Shown here: piece after piece, positions 1-8,379 of the stretch | How positions within the stretch are numbered: position 1 is the stretch's first letter | How the letters are laid out: every line of letters begins with the position of its first letter | Assembly: GCA_005808865.1 (NCBI GenBank) | Contig: SYKU01000352.1 | Location: 1 to 43,318 of the forward strand | Origin: Acidobacteriota bacterium | GTDB lineage: Bacteria > Acidobacteriota > Terriglobia > Bryobacterales > Bryobacteraceae | Length of the DNA: 43,318 nt | Direction: 5' to 3' | Position numbers and translations under genes: made by a program | Notes under the pieces: generated by a model | Databases searched by the model: none | What the model was told of the DNA's origin: nothing | Seen by the model: only the letters and a program-made list of their open reading frames with translations

Positions 1-476
1 CCGACGAACTTGAATCCGCGTTCCTTGAGCGCCTTGCTCATGGCCCGCGACTCGCCGGTCTCAGCCGGTATTTCCTTCAAGGACCTCCATTGATTCTGAA
101 TCGTCCGGCCACCAGTGAACTGCCACAGGTATCGCTCGAAACTTCCGAACTCCTTCACGACTTCGAGATAGGCAAGGGCTCCAGCCACGGTGCCTTCGAC
201 TTTTGCCCGGTTGCGAATGATTCCCGGGTCAAGCAATAGTTTCTCAATCTTCGCCGGACGGTAACGCGCGATTTTTGCCGCATCGAAGCCATCGAAAACC
301 TGGCGGTAGCGCGCCCTTTTCCGGAGAACCGTGATCCAACTGAGCCCCGCCTGCGCCCCTTCGAGCGTCAACAACTCGAACAGCCCGCGGTCGTCGTGAA
401 GGGGAACGCCCCATTCAAGGTCGTGGTAGCCGACGTAAAGGGGATCGGTTCCGCACCATGCGCATCGGGTGGTCAT
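1..476 (-). CDS. tag: DNA-3-methyladenine glycosylase I, 3' end beyond window
   Basis: Base-excision repair enzyme that removes 3-methyladenine from alkylated DNA in the cytoplasm. The 158 visible codons match the Tag family along their length: MTTRCAWCGTDPLYVGYHD with the zinc ligands Cys5 and His18, EWGVP, the LEGAQAGLSWITVL segment containing the base-recognition Glu39 and Trp47, DPGIIRNRAKV, and SKALKERGFKFVG near the edge. The final 25-30 residues, with the last His and Cys zinc ligands, lie outside the window. The ATG at 476 aligns with the E. coli start within one residue. No Shine-Dalgarno is visible; a CATAAT hexamer sits six bases upstream, so the message may be leaderless. The identification is secure. 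Confidence 0.95.
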   Translation of the reverse strand, partial: MTTRCAWCGTDPLYVGYHDLEWGVPLHDDRGLFELLTLEGAQAGLSWITVLRKRARYRQVFDGFDAAKIARYRPAKIEKLLLDPGIIRNRAKVEGTVAGALAYLEVVKEFGSFERYLWQFTGGRTIQNQWRSLKEIPAETGESRAMSKALKERGFKFV

Positions 477-482
477 TGGTAG

Positions 483-488
483 ATTATG
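483..488 (-). promoter_or_regulatory. Putative -10 box of tag (leaderless)
   Basis: CATAAT on the minus strand matches TATAAT at five of six positions and ends six bases before the tag ATG. No clear -35 is seen. The spacing would put the transcript start at or within a base or two of the start codon. Confidence 0.4.
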
Positions 489-560
489 GCCTAACGCAGG
501 CCTCTGGTTCCGGATGGCCCAGCGCATCCAACAGGCTCTGAAACGCATCCGTGGCGTTCG

Positions 561-692
561 ATGCTCGGAGTCTCCCAAAGGAACTCCAGGTTCGACGTGA
601 TTTTTGGACCCGGAATAGAAGTGGAATTTGGCGTCGCGGACGGTAACATAGTTCTCCGCAGTGCGCCTAAGAAGCTCGACCTCTCGACCTGA
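561..692 (+). other. Possible 43-codon ORF or gene scrap
   Basis: An ATG-initiated frame of 43 codons whose second half (GPGIEVEFGVADGNIVLRS) has an amphipathic, beta-strand-like composition unlike the other frames around it. It could be the tail of a decayed protein or a small gene. There is no ribosome-binding site and no family I recognise, so it may be chance. Confidence 0.15.
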
Positions 693-1299
693 GTGCCGTC
701 ATTTGAAACAACTGTTGCAATTGTCAGCCGGTTGCAGGCGATCGCTTTTTTGCCGCCTGCCCTCCTCCACACGAAAGTGACAGACCACAAACAACGATGG
801 CCTGCCCCACGGCCAACACAGGTCCGTGTGCGCACTTGGAACAGTCATTTACTAGCAGACCTCAATCCAGTGGAATGGGCGCTACCCGCGCCCATCCGCC
901 GGACCCGGACACTCGCGCGGGTACAAGTGTGTCGAGGACTTCGCGGGTGGTGATCGCCGGTAGTCTCGGTCGTCGGACCGCGGCGGATCTGCGATATTTT
1001 AAGCGCGAATTGCGCATTCATACGCCGACATCCGACAGTTCCCTAAATTCGTACAGAAGAATTGCGGCTCTTCGCCGATGAGTAAGGATAAGTGAAGCAA
1101 CCCAAGTCCAGGACGGCAAAGTATGATGTAGGGGCCCCGGTCGCCGCCGATTCATGGTTGTTGCCGAACGGGCAGAGTCTCGCCGAGTATGCGTTTCGGA
1201 GAGCCTTACCCCCCTGGTCACCCCGTGTTGCGGTAGCCGCCGCGCCGGAAGAGAGGTCCGAGGTCGAATCTGCTCCGCCGCCCGCGCTACGATAGCGGC

Positions 1300-2364
1300 A
1301 TGAATATCCGCTTGGGCGTGTTTCGTCCTCTTTTTGCTTTTTCGCTTTCGTGGGCAGCGCCGGCCGCGGTCCCCGCTCCCGAACCGGATGCCCACGCCGA
1401 ATGCCAGGCACAATTGCTCAAACTTGAGGAGCGGCTCCGCATCGTTGAGGCCGCGCTGAAAATAGACGGCGCGAAGACTGATTTTCCGGCCGCGGCCCCT
1501 TCCAACTCCGCGTTTGCGCCGCCGTCCCAATCCGCGCAGCCACACCGGCAATCGTTCGAAATGCCGCCGGAACTCGTCCCCGAAATTGGAAAAATTGGAT
1601 CTCAGGTCGGCCTGTTGCTCGCAGGTTCCGCCAATCCCTTTCAACTGAATTCCGGATCGTTCGTAGGAGGGTTCATCGATCTTCCTTTGTTCGAGGGTCC
1701 GCGGCGGATTCCGGGAAAGCTGTCTTACGAAGTAATGATCGGAATCTCGCAATCCCGGACCAACTTTCAGACAACCTCGAATGTCGCCCAAGTGGCGAAC
1801 CTCGCGGTGTTGACCACGCTTAATCCCTCGGGGGGGCTGCAAAACGTCGCGGCTGCGGTTTCGGGAACGGGGGCTGCTCCGTTCCCGGTGACGGCTCAAA
1901 CTCAAACACGCCTGCGCTTGCTGCAAGTGGTGCCGTTCTCGTTCAAGTACACCAGCACCGCGTTAGACCGGTGGAGAATCCGGCCCTACGGGATTCTCGG
2001 GTTTGGTACCTACGTGACCATCCACAACCAGAATCCGGGCCGCGGGACCCCGCCGAATTACGGAGTCCGCCCGGATGCAAATCTGCCGCCGGATGTCGCA
2101 GCAGCCGTCAGGCAACTTTTTGGCGGCCAGGCGCCTTTCGGTGGGCCTCTTGTTGCGGGTCAGATCTCGCAATCGCCCGAGTTGGCGCGGCGCGGACTCC
2201 CGGGCGGACATGGAAACATCGATCTCGGCATTCATTCGGGAGCGGGGTTTGAAATCCGCTTGAACAGAGGCCTTTCGTTTGGCTTCGACACGCGTTACAA
2301 CCGCATCGCCGGAACCAATGGAAGGTTTAAGACGTACGGAAGCCGGTTGGGATTCCACTTCTAG
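1300..2364 (+). CDS. Predicted outer-membrane beta-barrel protein
   Basis: A 354-residue protein of unknown specific function. Residues 1 to about 25 form a signal peptide, residues about 33-52 a short coiled-coil-like helix (CQAQLLKLEERLRIVEAAL), then a Pro/Ala linker, and from about residue 90 alternating hydrophobic strands with Gly/Asn turns, ending RLGFHF. The aromatic C-terminal Phe is the usual outer-membrane assembly signal. The last 50 residues (DLGIHSGAGFEIRLNRGLSF) look like closing barrel strands. The long opposing frame on the minus strand is Arg/His-rich and has no family features. The start has no Shine-Dalgarno; TACGAT at 1288-1293 lies six bases upstream. Function beyond an outer-membrane location is not visible. 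Confidence 0.75.
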   Translation: MNIRLGVFRPLFAFSLSWAAPAAVPAPEPDAHAECQAQLLKLEERLRIVEAALKIDGAKTDFPAAAPSNSAFAPPSQSAQPHRQSFEMPPELVPEIGKIGSQVGLLLAGSANPFQLNSGSFVGGFIDLPLFEGPRRIPGKLSYEVMIGISQSRTNFQTTSNVAQVANLAVLTTLNPSGGLQNVAAAVSGTGAAPFPVTAQTQTRLRLLQVVPFSFKYTSTALDRWRIRPYGILGFGTYVTIHNQNPGRGTPPNYGVRPDANLPPDVAAAVRQLFGGQAPFGGPLVAGQISQSPELARRGLPGGHGNIDLGIHSGAGFEIRLNRGLSFGFDTRYNRIAGTNGRFKTYGSRLGFHF

Positions 2365-2418
2365 TAGGGATCCCCTTAACTCAGATGCGCGGTGAATTTG
2401 GCTGATGTTCGCCGCTCC

Positions 2419-2469
2419 GGCCAAGCCGTGAGGCCTCGCCCCGCTTGGCCAGACAGAGCCAGAGGCCTC
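2419..2469. repeat. Nested inverted repeats ahead of the kinase gene
   Basis: Two overlapping symmetric elements: GGCCAAGC at 2419-2426 with its perfect complement GCTTGGCC at 2443-2450, and the palindrome GAGGCCTC present twice, at 2430-2437 and 2462-2469. They lie between the barrel gene and the kinase. No T-run follows, so an intrinsic terminator is unlikely. They could be an operator, a transcript structure or a REP-like element. Confidence 0.4.
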
Positions 2470-2651
2470 CGCGCGGGCGCGGCGCCCACCCCACCCGACT
2501 TCGTTAGGCCCATCGATCTCAGCCAAGGGGTAATGCAGTTCGATCCATTTCTAACGTTGGCAAAGAGCCGGAACACTCGCGGGACGCATGAACTAATGGC
2601 TGCCAGGCGTGCGGCTTACCCTCCGTGATTTTGACACGCCCTTACACGCGT

Positions 2652-2680
2652 TTGCATTCCGATCTTCAACCGTCTATTCT
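2652..2680 (+). promoter_or_regulatory. Putative leaderless promoter of the kinase gene
   Basis: TTGCAT at 2652-2657 and TATTCT at 2675-2680 are separated by 17 bases; TATTCT ends eight bases before the ATG at 2689. There is no Shine-Dalgarno. Each box matches the consensus only partly (3/6 and 4/6). Confidence 0.35.
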
Positions 2681-2688
2681 TCCATTGA

Positions 2689-5308
2689 ATGCAAGGCAAA
2701 ACGATCTCACACTACCGGATTCTCGATCGGCTCGGGAGCGGTGGCATGGGAGTGGTGTATCGCGCCGAAGATACCCGTCTCGGCCGTGGAGTCGCCGTCA
2801 AGTTTCTACCGCCGGACATGGCCAGGAATACGCAAGCCCTCGAACGCTTCCAGCGCGAAGCGCGAGCGGCTTCCGCCCTGAACCACCCCCACATCTGCAC
2901 CATCCACGATATTGGTGAATTTGAAGGCGCGCCGTTTATCGTGATGGAGTTGCTCGAAGGACAGTCTCTTCAGGACCGCCTCAAGAGCGGTCCTTTTGAA
3001 GAGCCGGAACTGCTTAGCGTCGCCGTGCAAGCGGTGGACGCGCTCGAAGCCGCGCACGCGAAAGGCATTGTCCATCGCGATATTAAGCCGGCTAACCTGT
3101 TCCTTACCTCGCGTGGACAGGCCAAGATCCTCGACTTCGGACTGGCGAAACTTTCGACGCCCGCCGAAGGCGATGAGACTCAGCTTTTCCTAACGAACCC
3201 AGGCACCATGCTCGGCACAACGACCTACATGTCTCCTGAGCAGGCGAGGGGCGAAGATGTGGACGCGCGTTCGGACATCTTCAGCTTCGGTGTCGTGCTC
3301 TATGAGATGGCCCTGGGGCGGCGTCCGTTTCGAGGCGAGATGATGGCGGTCTTGTTCGACGCGATATTGAACAAGCCGCCCGATCCTATCGAGCCTGGCA
3401 GGATATCACCTGTACTCGGCAGAATCATCCTGCGGACTCTCGAAAAGGAACGCGCTGCGCGCTACCAGACAACGGCGGAATTGCATGCGGATCTGAAAGC
3501 GCTTGAGCGTAGCCTCCTCCTATCCACTATCACGATGTCCGGCGCCGCGCAGCCCGCCGCCAGTCAACCGGGTACAGGACGCCGCTTCCGGTGGGAATGG
3601 GTGCTGATTCCTCTGGCGCTGACTTTCCTGCTCGTCGCGTGGCGCCTGATTCCACGGCCCTCCGCGGGAACGAGCACGCGGAGCGCGACGTTTGAGCGCC
3701 TCACGGAGCAACCCGGGGAAGAACTGTTTCCCAGCATTTCAAGCGATGGTAAATCCGTGTTCTTCGCGTCCCGAGCCACCGGCAACGGGGATATCTACAT
3801 GCAGCGAGCGGGCGGAAAAAACGCTCTCAATCTGACAGCGGATTCAAGTGCCGATGATACGCAACCGGCGCTATCACCAAACGGGGACGTCATCGCCTTC
3901 CGGTCGGAGCGAGACGGGGGGGGGCATTTTCCTGATGGGAGCGACCGGGGAATCGGTGAGGCGGCTGACGGACTCCTGCTACAACCCCGCGTGGTCGCCG
4001 GACGGCAAGGAAATCGCCTGCGATACGGAAAGCGTCTCGCTGCCCGAACTGCGTTTCACCACCAGCCAGCTCTTCGCGGTCGACATCGGCTCGGGTCAGC
4101 GGCGACTTGTTTTTGCCGGCGATGCGGTTGAGCCGCACTGGTCTCCGCACGGCCAACGGATCGCCTACTGGGCTACGCGCGGCGGGCAACGCGACATCTG
4201 GACCGTTCCGGCGCGAGGCGGAGAGCCCGTGGCCGTCACCCAGGATCCGCATGTCGACTGGTCGCCGAAGTGGTCCCCGGACGGAAAGCATCTCTATTTT
4301 TCAAGCGACCGCGGCGGCAGCATGAATCTGTGGCGCATCGCGATTGACGAGAAGTCCGGGAGGCCTGGCGGCGCGCCCGAGCCGGTTACCACACCCTCGT
4401 CCTACACCGGAATGTTCAGCATCTCGGCAGACGAGAAACGGATCGCCTATGTGCAGCGAAGTCTTTCGTCGAATCTGCATAAGGTGACTCTCGATCCGGC
4501 GTCAGGCAGGGTGACAGCGCAGATGTCACCCGTCACTCAGGGATCGCGCCTGGCGGTCGCCCCGGAAGTTTCGCCCGGCGGAAAATGGCTTGTCTTTGGT
4601 GGAACGGGTAAGCGCGATGACATCTTCGTGGTCAAAACAGATGGCTCCGGTTTCCGTCAACTGACCGACGACGACTTTAAGGATCTGGTTCCACGCTGGT
4701 CCCCGGACGGGAAGCGCGTAATGTTTTCCTCGAACCGCAGCGGCAAATACGAATTGTGGAGCATTCACTCGGACGGCAGCGGGCTTGAACAGTTTACCCG
4801 GTTCGCCGGACCGAACGCCGCCGTGCCGGTGTGGTCGCCGGATGGGACGAAAGTGCTGGCAAATATGCTTGGGATGAGTCCAGTCCTGCTCGACGCGGCC
4901 AAACCGTGGGCCGGACAGAAGCCGCACCCACTCGGGAAAATGGAAGGAGCGACGGAATGGTTCCTGGCAAGATCGTGGTCGCCGGACGGGAAAAAGATTG
5001 CTGGCGACAGGCGACTGGCAGATCGCGGCCCTTCCGGAATTGTTTTGTACTCACTCGCCGAACAGAAATACGAAAAGCTAACGGAAACCGGCGCCTACCC
5101 GGTCTGGATGAAGGACAGCCGCCGTTTACTCTTCACTCATGAGGGACGGATCTACCGCTTGGACAGCCGCACGGGCAAGCGCGAGGAAGCGTTTTCGGTC
5201 GCGCCGCAGGACTTCGTCGGCGCCGTGACGCTGGCAGACGACGATCGATCGCTTTACTTCAGCCTGGGCGCTTCCGAAGCCGACATCTGGATGCTGAAGG
5301 CGGAATGA
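2689..5308 (+). CDS. Membrane Ser/Thr protein kinase with TolB-type propeller, frameshifted
   Basis: Signalling kinase of the bacterial Pkn family. The N-terminal kinase domain (about residues 9-275) is complete: glycine loop GSGGMG (16-21), Lys38 in VAVKFL, Glu57 in [14 protein letters not shown] with the catalytic Asp131, DFG at 149-151 and MSPEQA. One membrane helix follows (about 302-320). The rest is a C-terminal beta-propeller with repeated WSPDGK-type blades of the TolB/PD40 kind, expected on the outside. The frame breaks at nine G (3916-3924). Reading eight G instead joins FRSERDGGG to [14 protein letters not shown] and restores one protein of about 872 residues. As written, the first frame stops at 4131 and the propeller frame stays open to 5308. 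Homologues of this architecture are one chain, so the break is an error, a mutation or a switch. Confidence 0.85.
3916..3924 (+). repeat. Nine-G homopolymer at the kinase frameshift
   Basis: Nine consecutive G occur exactly where the kinase-propeller frame is lost. Eight G would keep the protein intact. Such runs are prone to slipped-strand change and also to sequencing error. Confidence 0.9.
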
Positions 5309-5635
5309 ATGCGTGGCAAGACGGGAAGCATATTTCACTCGACGCGTATCGTTGCGCCGCTCGCCGGGGCGGTTGCACTGTTCAAAAATCGCCCGGCCCT
5401 CTGGCCGCATGCCGGCAAGCGTATGATCTTCTTCCTCGAATCGGAGCAGGAAATACGAAATCCGGCCGGTGGAACGGACAGCCCGGGCCTTTGGAAAGTA
5501 ACGAAGTCGTCCGGTCCGAGTGTAAGTCCACCGCTGTTCTCGCGGGACGGAAAGCGGGTTCGGGCGGGCGTGAGGCGCACGAACCCGGTGATCCTCGAAA
5601 CCGCAAAGCGCGAAGGGAGCAGCTTCCTTAAATGA
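5309..5635 (+). pseudogene. Propeller-like scrap after the kinase stop
   Basis: This frame begins at the ATG directly abutting the kinase TGA and is in the same phase. It is mostly featureless, but segments such as GKRMIFFLESEQE and SPPLFSRDGKRVRAGV resemble TolB/PD40 blades. The kinase already has a natural end (ADIWMLKAE), so this is probably the eroded tail of a duplicated propeller gene rather than a working gene. A chance frame is the alternative. Confidence 0.25.
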
Positions 5636-6002
5636 TGCGACCCGTTGGAGAGCGCGGCGGTTTCTTCCAGGCATCGTCAAGGCATGTTAGAAACCGGCCG
5701 CCGTTCATTTCCGGTGGAGAGGGGCGTGGGTGGGGCACGCAGTGGCAGGTTTGACACCCGCAACTATGAACGCCTGATAGAGTGCCGCGGTCCACTCCAC
5801 CGGCTCATAGGCGGCAGGCGTCTGATCGATTGCGGGCAACGGGCGAGGGCTCGTCGCGCGCGGCGCGACGAAGAAGCTGAAGGACCTGTATTCGAAGGCA
5901 AAGTATGACTTGGACGAGGATGGCGTTAGCGGGCGGCGAGCAGGCGATCTTCTTCGCCGCAAAATCGACCCAGTTGGGCGTCTGGTTAAGGGAGGCGAAA
6001 CG
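5636..6002. other. Intergenic stretch with a strong hairpin
   Basis: No gene is recognised between the propeller scrap and the hydrolase. TCGTCGCGC (5851-5859) and GCGCGACGA (5863-5871) form a perfect nine-pair stem with a three-base loop. No T-run follows, so an intrinsic terminator is not supported. Confidence 0.5.
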
Positions 6003-8087
6003 ATGAAAACGGTTTTCGGTGGAGTGGCGTGTATCGCGCTGAGCACCGCGGCGGGCGTGTTTGCGCAGGGATCAGGCGATCCGGATTTTCTCGCGGCGCT
6101 AAGCGAGTCGAAGAATCTTCGGCTGATGCTGCCTGACTACCTGAAGGCGCGTGCGGGCAAACTCCTCGACGAGCGGGAGCGCACGGTCGCGGCGCTCACG
6201 GCAGGAGACCTTGGCGCGCGAAAGAAGTACATCCGCGAAAAGATCTGGCAAGCGGTTGGAGGCGAGCCCGCTCGCACGCCGCTCAACCCGCGAACCGTAG
6301 CCACGATCGAGCGCAACGGATATCGCATCGAAAAGATCGTTTTCGAAAGCCAGCCGAAATTCTTTGTCACCGCGAACCTCTACGTTCCAACGCGAGGCGC
6401 GCCACCCTACCCGGCGATTCTTTACCCTTTAGGCCATGAGAGCGGTGCGAAATCGCATCTAGCGTGGCAGCAGATGCTCGGATCGCTGGCACAGAAGGGC
6501 TTCGTCGCGCTCGCCTGGGACACCCTCGGCCAAGGCGAGAGGGTGCAGATCTACGATGAGGATCTGGGTGGTTCGAAAGTCAGCGCCTCGACCACCGAGC
6601 ACTCGATGCTGGGCGCGCAGTGCCTGCTTACGGGAGACGCCCTCGCGCGCTACACGATCTGGGACGGCATCCGAGCCCTTGATTATCTCGTGTCCCGGCA
6701 AGAGGTGGACGCGGCGCGCGTGGGTTGTACCGGGAATTCCGGAGGCGGAACGCACACGGCGTACCTGGCGGCGCTTGACGACCGTATCCAGGTGGCCGCG
6801 CCGTCCTGCTACATCACTTCGTGGCGGAAGCTCCTGAATACGATCGGTCCGCAGGACGCCGAGCAGATCCTGGGCCCGTTCCTCGCCGACGGGCTCGACC
6901 ATGCCGACTTCGTAGAAGCATTTGCCGGGAAGCCGTATTTCATCCTTTCCGCGATCCGTGATTTTTTTGCGATCGGCGGCGCTCGCGAGACCTTTCATGA
7001 AGCCCAGCGCATCTACGATATGGCCGGCGCCGGAGGGAAGATTGCGATGTTTGAGGCGGATGACGGTCACGGGTTCACCAAGCCGCGCAGACTGGCCGCT
7101 TACGATTGGTTCAGCCGCTGGCTGAAGGGCGCTCGGGACGAATCGCCCGAGCCCTTCGTCGAAATCGCGACGGAACGGGAACTGTGGTGTACGGCGACCG
7201 GGCAGGTTGCGACATCCCTCGGCGGGGAGACGGTGTGGTCGCTGAACAGGAAACGTGCCACGCCGGAAAGGAAGGATGTGGTCAAGCGGGCACGACTATT
7301 GTCCGGCTACGAGCCCGCCTCGGGACCGGTTTCGGCGCGGGGATTCGGCGTCATCTCCCGTTCGGGATATTCGATCGAAAAGATGACCTATGATCCCGAG
7401 CCGGGGATCACGATCCCTGCGCTGCTCTTCCGTCCGGAGGCGCCCGGAAAATATCCAGCCGTCGTTTACGTCAATGGACTGGGCAAGAAAGCCGACGCGG
7501 CGGAGGGCGGCCCGATCGAAAGCATGGTGAAGGCCGGCAATGTGGTTCTCGCGATTGACGCGCGGGGATTTGGAGAGACGCGCGCGGCCGCTCCGCTCGA
7601 AACGGCGAGGGCGTTTCCGCTCTGGTTTGGAGACTATGCAAGCGCGCAAACGACTTTCCTCGCAGGCAGGACGCTAGTGGGCATGCGGGCACGAGATATC
7701 GTGCGCGCCGTCGATCTGCTGACAACGAGAGCCGAGGTGGACGCGGCCCGTGTCTCTGGATTCGGAAAACACGCGGGCGGCGTGCCGATGTTGCACGCGG
7801 CGGCGTTCGATTCCCGGATCCAGGAGGTGACGCTTGATGGCGCGCTCGTGTCGTGGCAAGCGGTGGTCGAGCGGCGACTGCATCGCGGCATCTACGAAAG
7901 CCTTGTGCCCGGAGCGCTCAAGTTTTACGATTTGCCGGATCTGGCCGCAGCCTTAGGCCGGACTGTTTGGGTGATCGACGCCGCGGATCCTGTCGGGCAG
8001 CCGGCGCTGTTCGACGAAGTCAGAAAGCTGTATTCCGGAGCGCGCGTCCGATGGAGAAAAGCGGATGGCAGCGTAGCTGCCATCTGA
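6003..8087 (+). CDS. Secreted tandem alpha/beta hydrolase (acetyl-xylan-esterase-like)
   Basis: A 694-residue exported protein with two alpha/beta-hydrolase domains. The start at 6003 is set by GGGAGG eight bases upstream and a signal peptide (about residues 1-18, ending VFAQ). Domain 1 (about 90-420) has the nucleophile Ser246 in GNSGG and a His356 in DDGHGF, so it should be an active serine esterase or peptidase-like hydrolase. Domain 2 (about 465-690) repeats the same order of segments, GYSIEKMTYDPEPGITIPAL and VDAARVSGFGKHAGG, but the position equivalent to Ser246 is His590, so it is probably inactive. Large two-domain proteins of this kind are common in Acidobacteria and Planctomycetes. 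The substrate is unknown; a polysaccharide ester is only an inference. The gene stands alone. Confidence 0.8.
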   Translation: MKTVFGGVACIALSTAAGVFAQGSGDPDFLAALSESKNLRLMLPDYLKARAGKLLDERERTVAALTAGDLGARKKYIREKIWQAVGGEPARTPLNPRTVATIERNGYRIEKIVFESQPKFFVTANLYVPTRGAPPYPAILYPLGHESGAKSHLAWQQMLGSLAQKGFVALAWDTLGQGERVQIYDEDLGGSKVSASTTEHSMLGAQCLLTGDALARYTIWDGIRALDYLVSRQEVDAARVGCTGNSGGGTHTAYLAALDDRIQVAAPSCYITSWRKLLNTIGPQDAEQILGPFLADGLDHADFVEAFAGKPYFILSAIRDFFAIGGARETFHEAQRIYDMAGAGGKIAMFEADDGHGFTKPRRLAAYDWFSRWLKGARDESPEPFVEIATERELWCTATGQVATSLGGETVWSLNRKRATPERKDVVKRARLLSGYEPASGPVSARGFGVISRSGYSIEKMTYDPEPGITIPALLFRPEAPGKYPAVVYVNGLGKKADAAEGGPIESMVKAGNVVLAIDARGFGETRAAAPLETARAFPLWFGDYASAQTTFLAGRTLVGMRARDIVRAVDLLTTRAEVDAARVSGFGKHAGGVPMLHAAAFDSRIQEVTLDGALVSWQAVVERRLHRGIYESLVPGALKFYDLPDLAAALGRTVWVIDAADPVGQPALFDEVRKLYSGARVRWRKADGSVAAI
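8038..8072 (+). repeat. 35-base imperfect direct repeat, copy A
   Basis: This copy lies in the last codons of the hydrolase and matches 8207-8241 at 28 of 35 positions without gaps (GAGCGC..GT.CGATGG...GATGGCAGC). Its end also forms the left arm of a nine-pair hairpin (8064-8072 with 8076-8084) that reaches the stop codon. Confidence 0.45.
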
Positions 8088-8206
8088 CGGATTCCATTCC
8101 CGGTGCCTGCGGCATATCCAAACGTTCTTTGGGAACTCTGCGTGCTCCAACATTGCGGGGTACAGCAGGGCGCACCGCGAGTAACGTGGAATTGAGTCCC
8201 GGGGCT

Positions 8207-8241
8207 GAGCGCATGTTCGATGGAAAAGAGAAGATGGCAGC
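8207..8241 (+). repeat. 35-base imperfect direct repeat, copy B
   Basis: Intergenic partner of the copy at 8038-8072, 169 bases downstream, 28 of 35 positions identical. The origin is unknown; a short duplication of the gene end or a small dispersed repeat would both fit. Confidence 0.45.
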
Positions 8242-8261
8242 AAGCCGGCCAGCGCGGAACG

Positions 8262-8323
8262 ACCGGTACGCCAGGCAAAACCGGACGTCCCGGGGACCTC
8301 CGGTCCGTCCTTGGCGTACCGGT
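8262..8323. promoter_or_regulatory. Long inverted repeat upstream of the sugar transferase
   Basis: Arms ACCGGTACGCCA (8262-8273) and TGGCGTACCGGT (8312-8323) are perfect 12-base complements. The interior holds a second pair ACCGGA/TCCGGT, so the whole 62 bases can fold as one extended hairpin. It ends 56 bases before the transferase ATG. No T-run follows on either side. It could be a transcript leader structure, a protein-binding site or a terminator of unusual type for the hydrolase. Confidence 0.5.
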
Positions 8324-8379
8324 ACTCACCATGGTAGACTTGAGTCCAGATCGCGGGTTTGGGTGGCGCCGCATCTCCG

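Larger units (their letters stand above)
477..1299. other. Gene-poor stretch
   Basis: About 820 bases between tag and the barrel protein. Frames here have atypical composition (rich in Arg, Ser and Pro, no recognisable motif) and overlap each other on both strands. Apart from the possible short frame at 561-692 I see no gene, RNA or clear repeat. Confidence 0.5.

Noticed and set aside
1018-1926. Long open frame on the minus strand opposite the barrel protein
   Set aside because: It is Arg/Ser-rich with no domain, while the plus strand frame has a signal peptide, barrel strands and terminal Phe.
2631-2636. Perfect TTGACA upstream of the kinase
   Set aside because: No -10-like hexamer at 16-18 bases; the TTGCAT/TATTCT pair fits better.
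8064-8084. Nine-pair hairpin at the hydrolase stop as terminator
   Set aside because: It lies within the last codons and no T-run follows; more likely part of the repeated segment.
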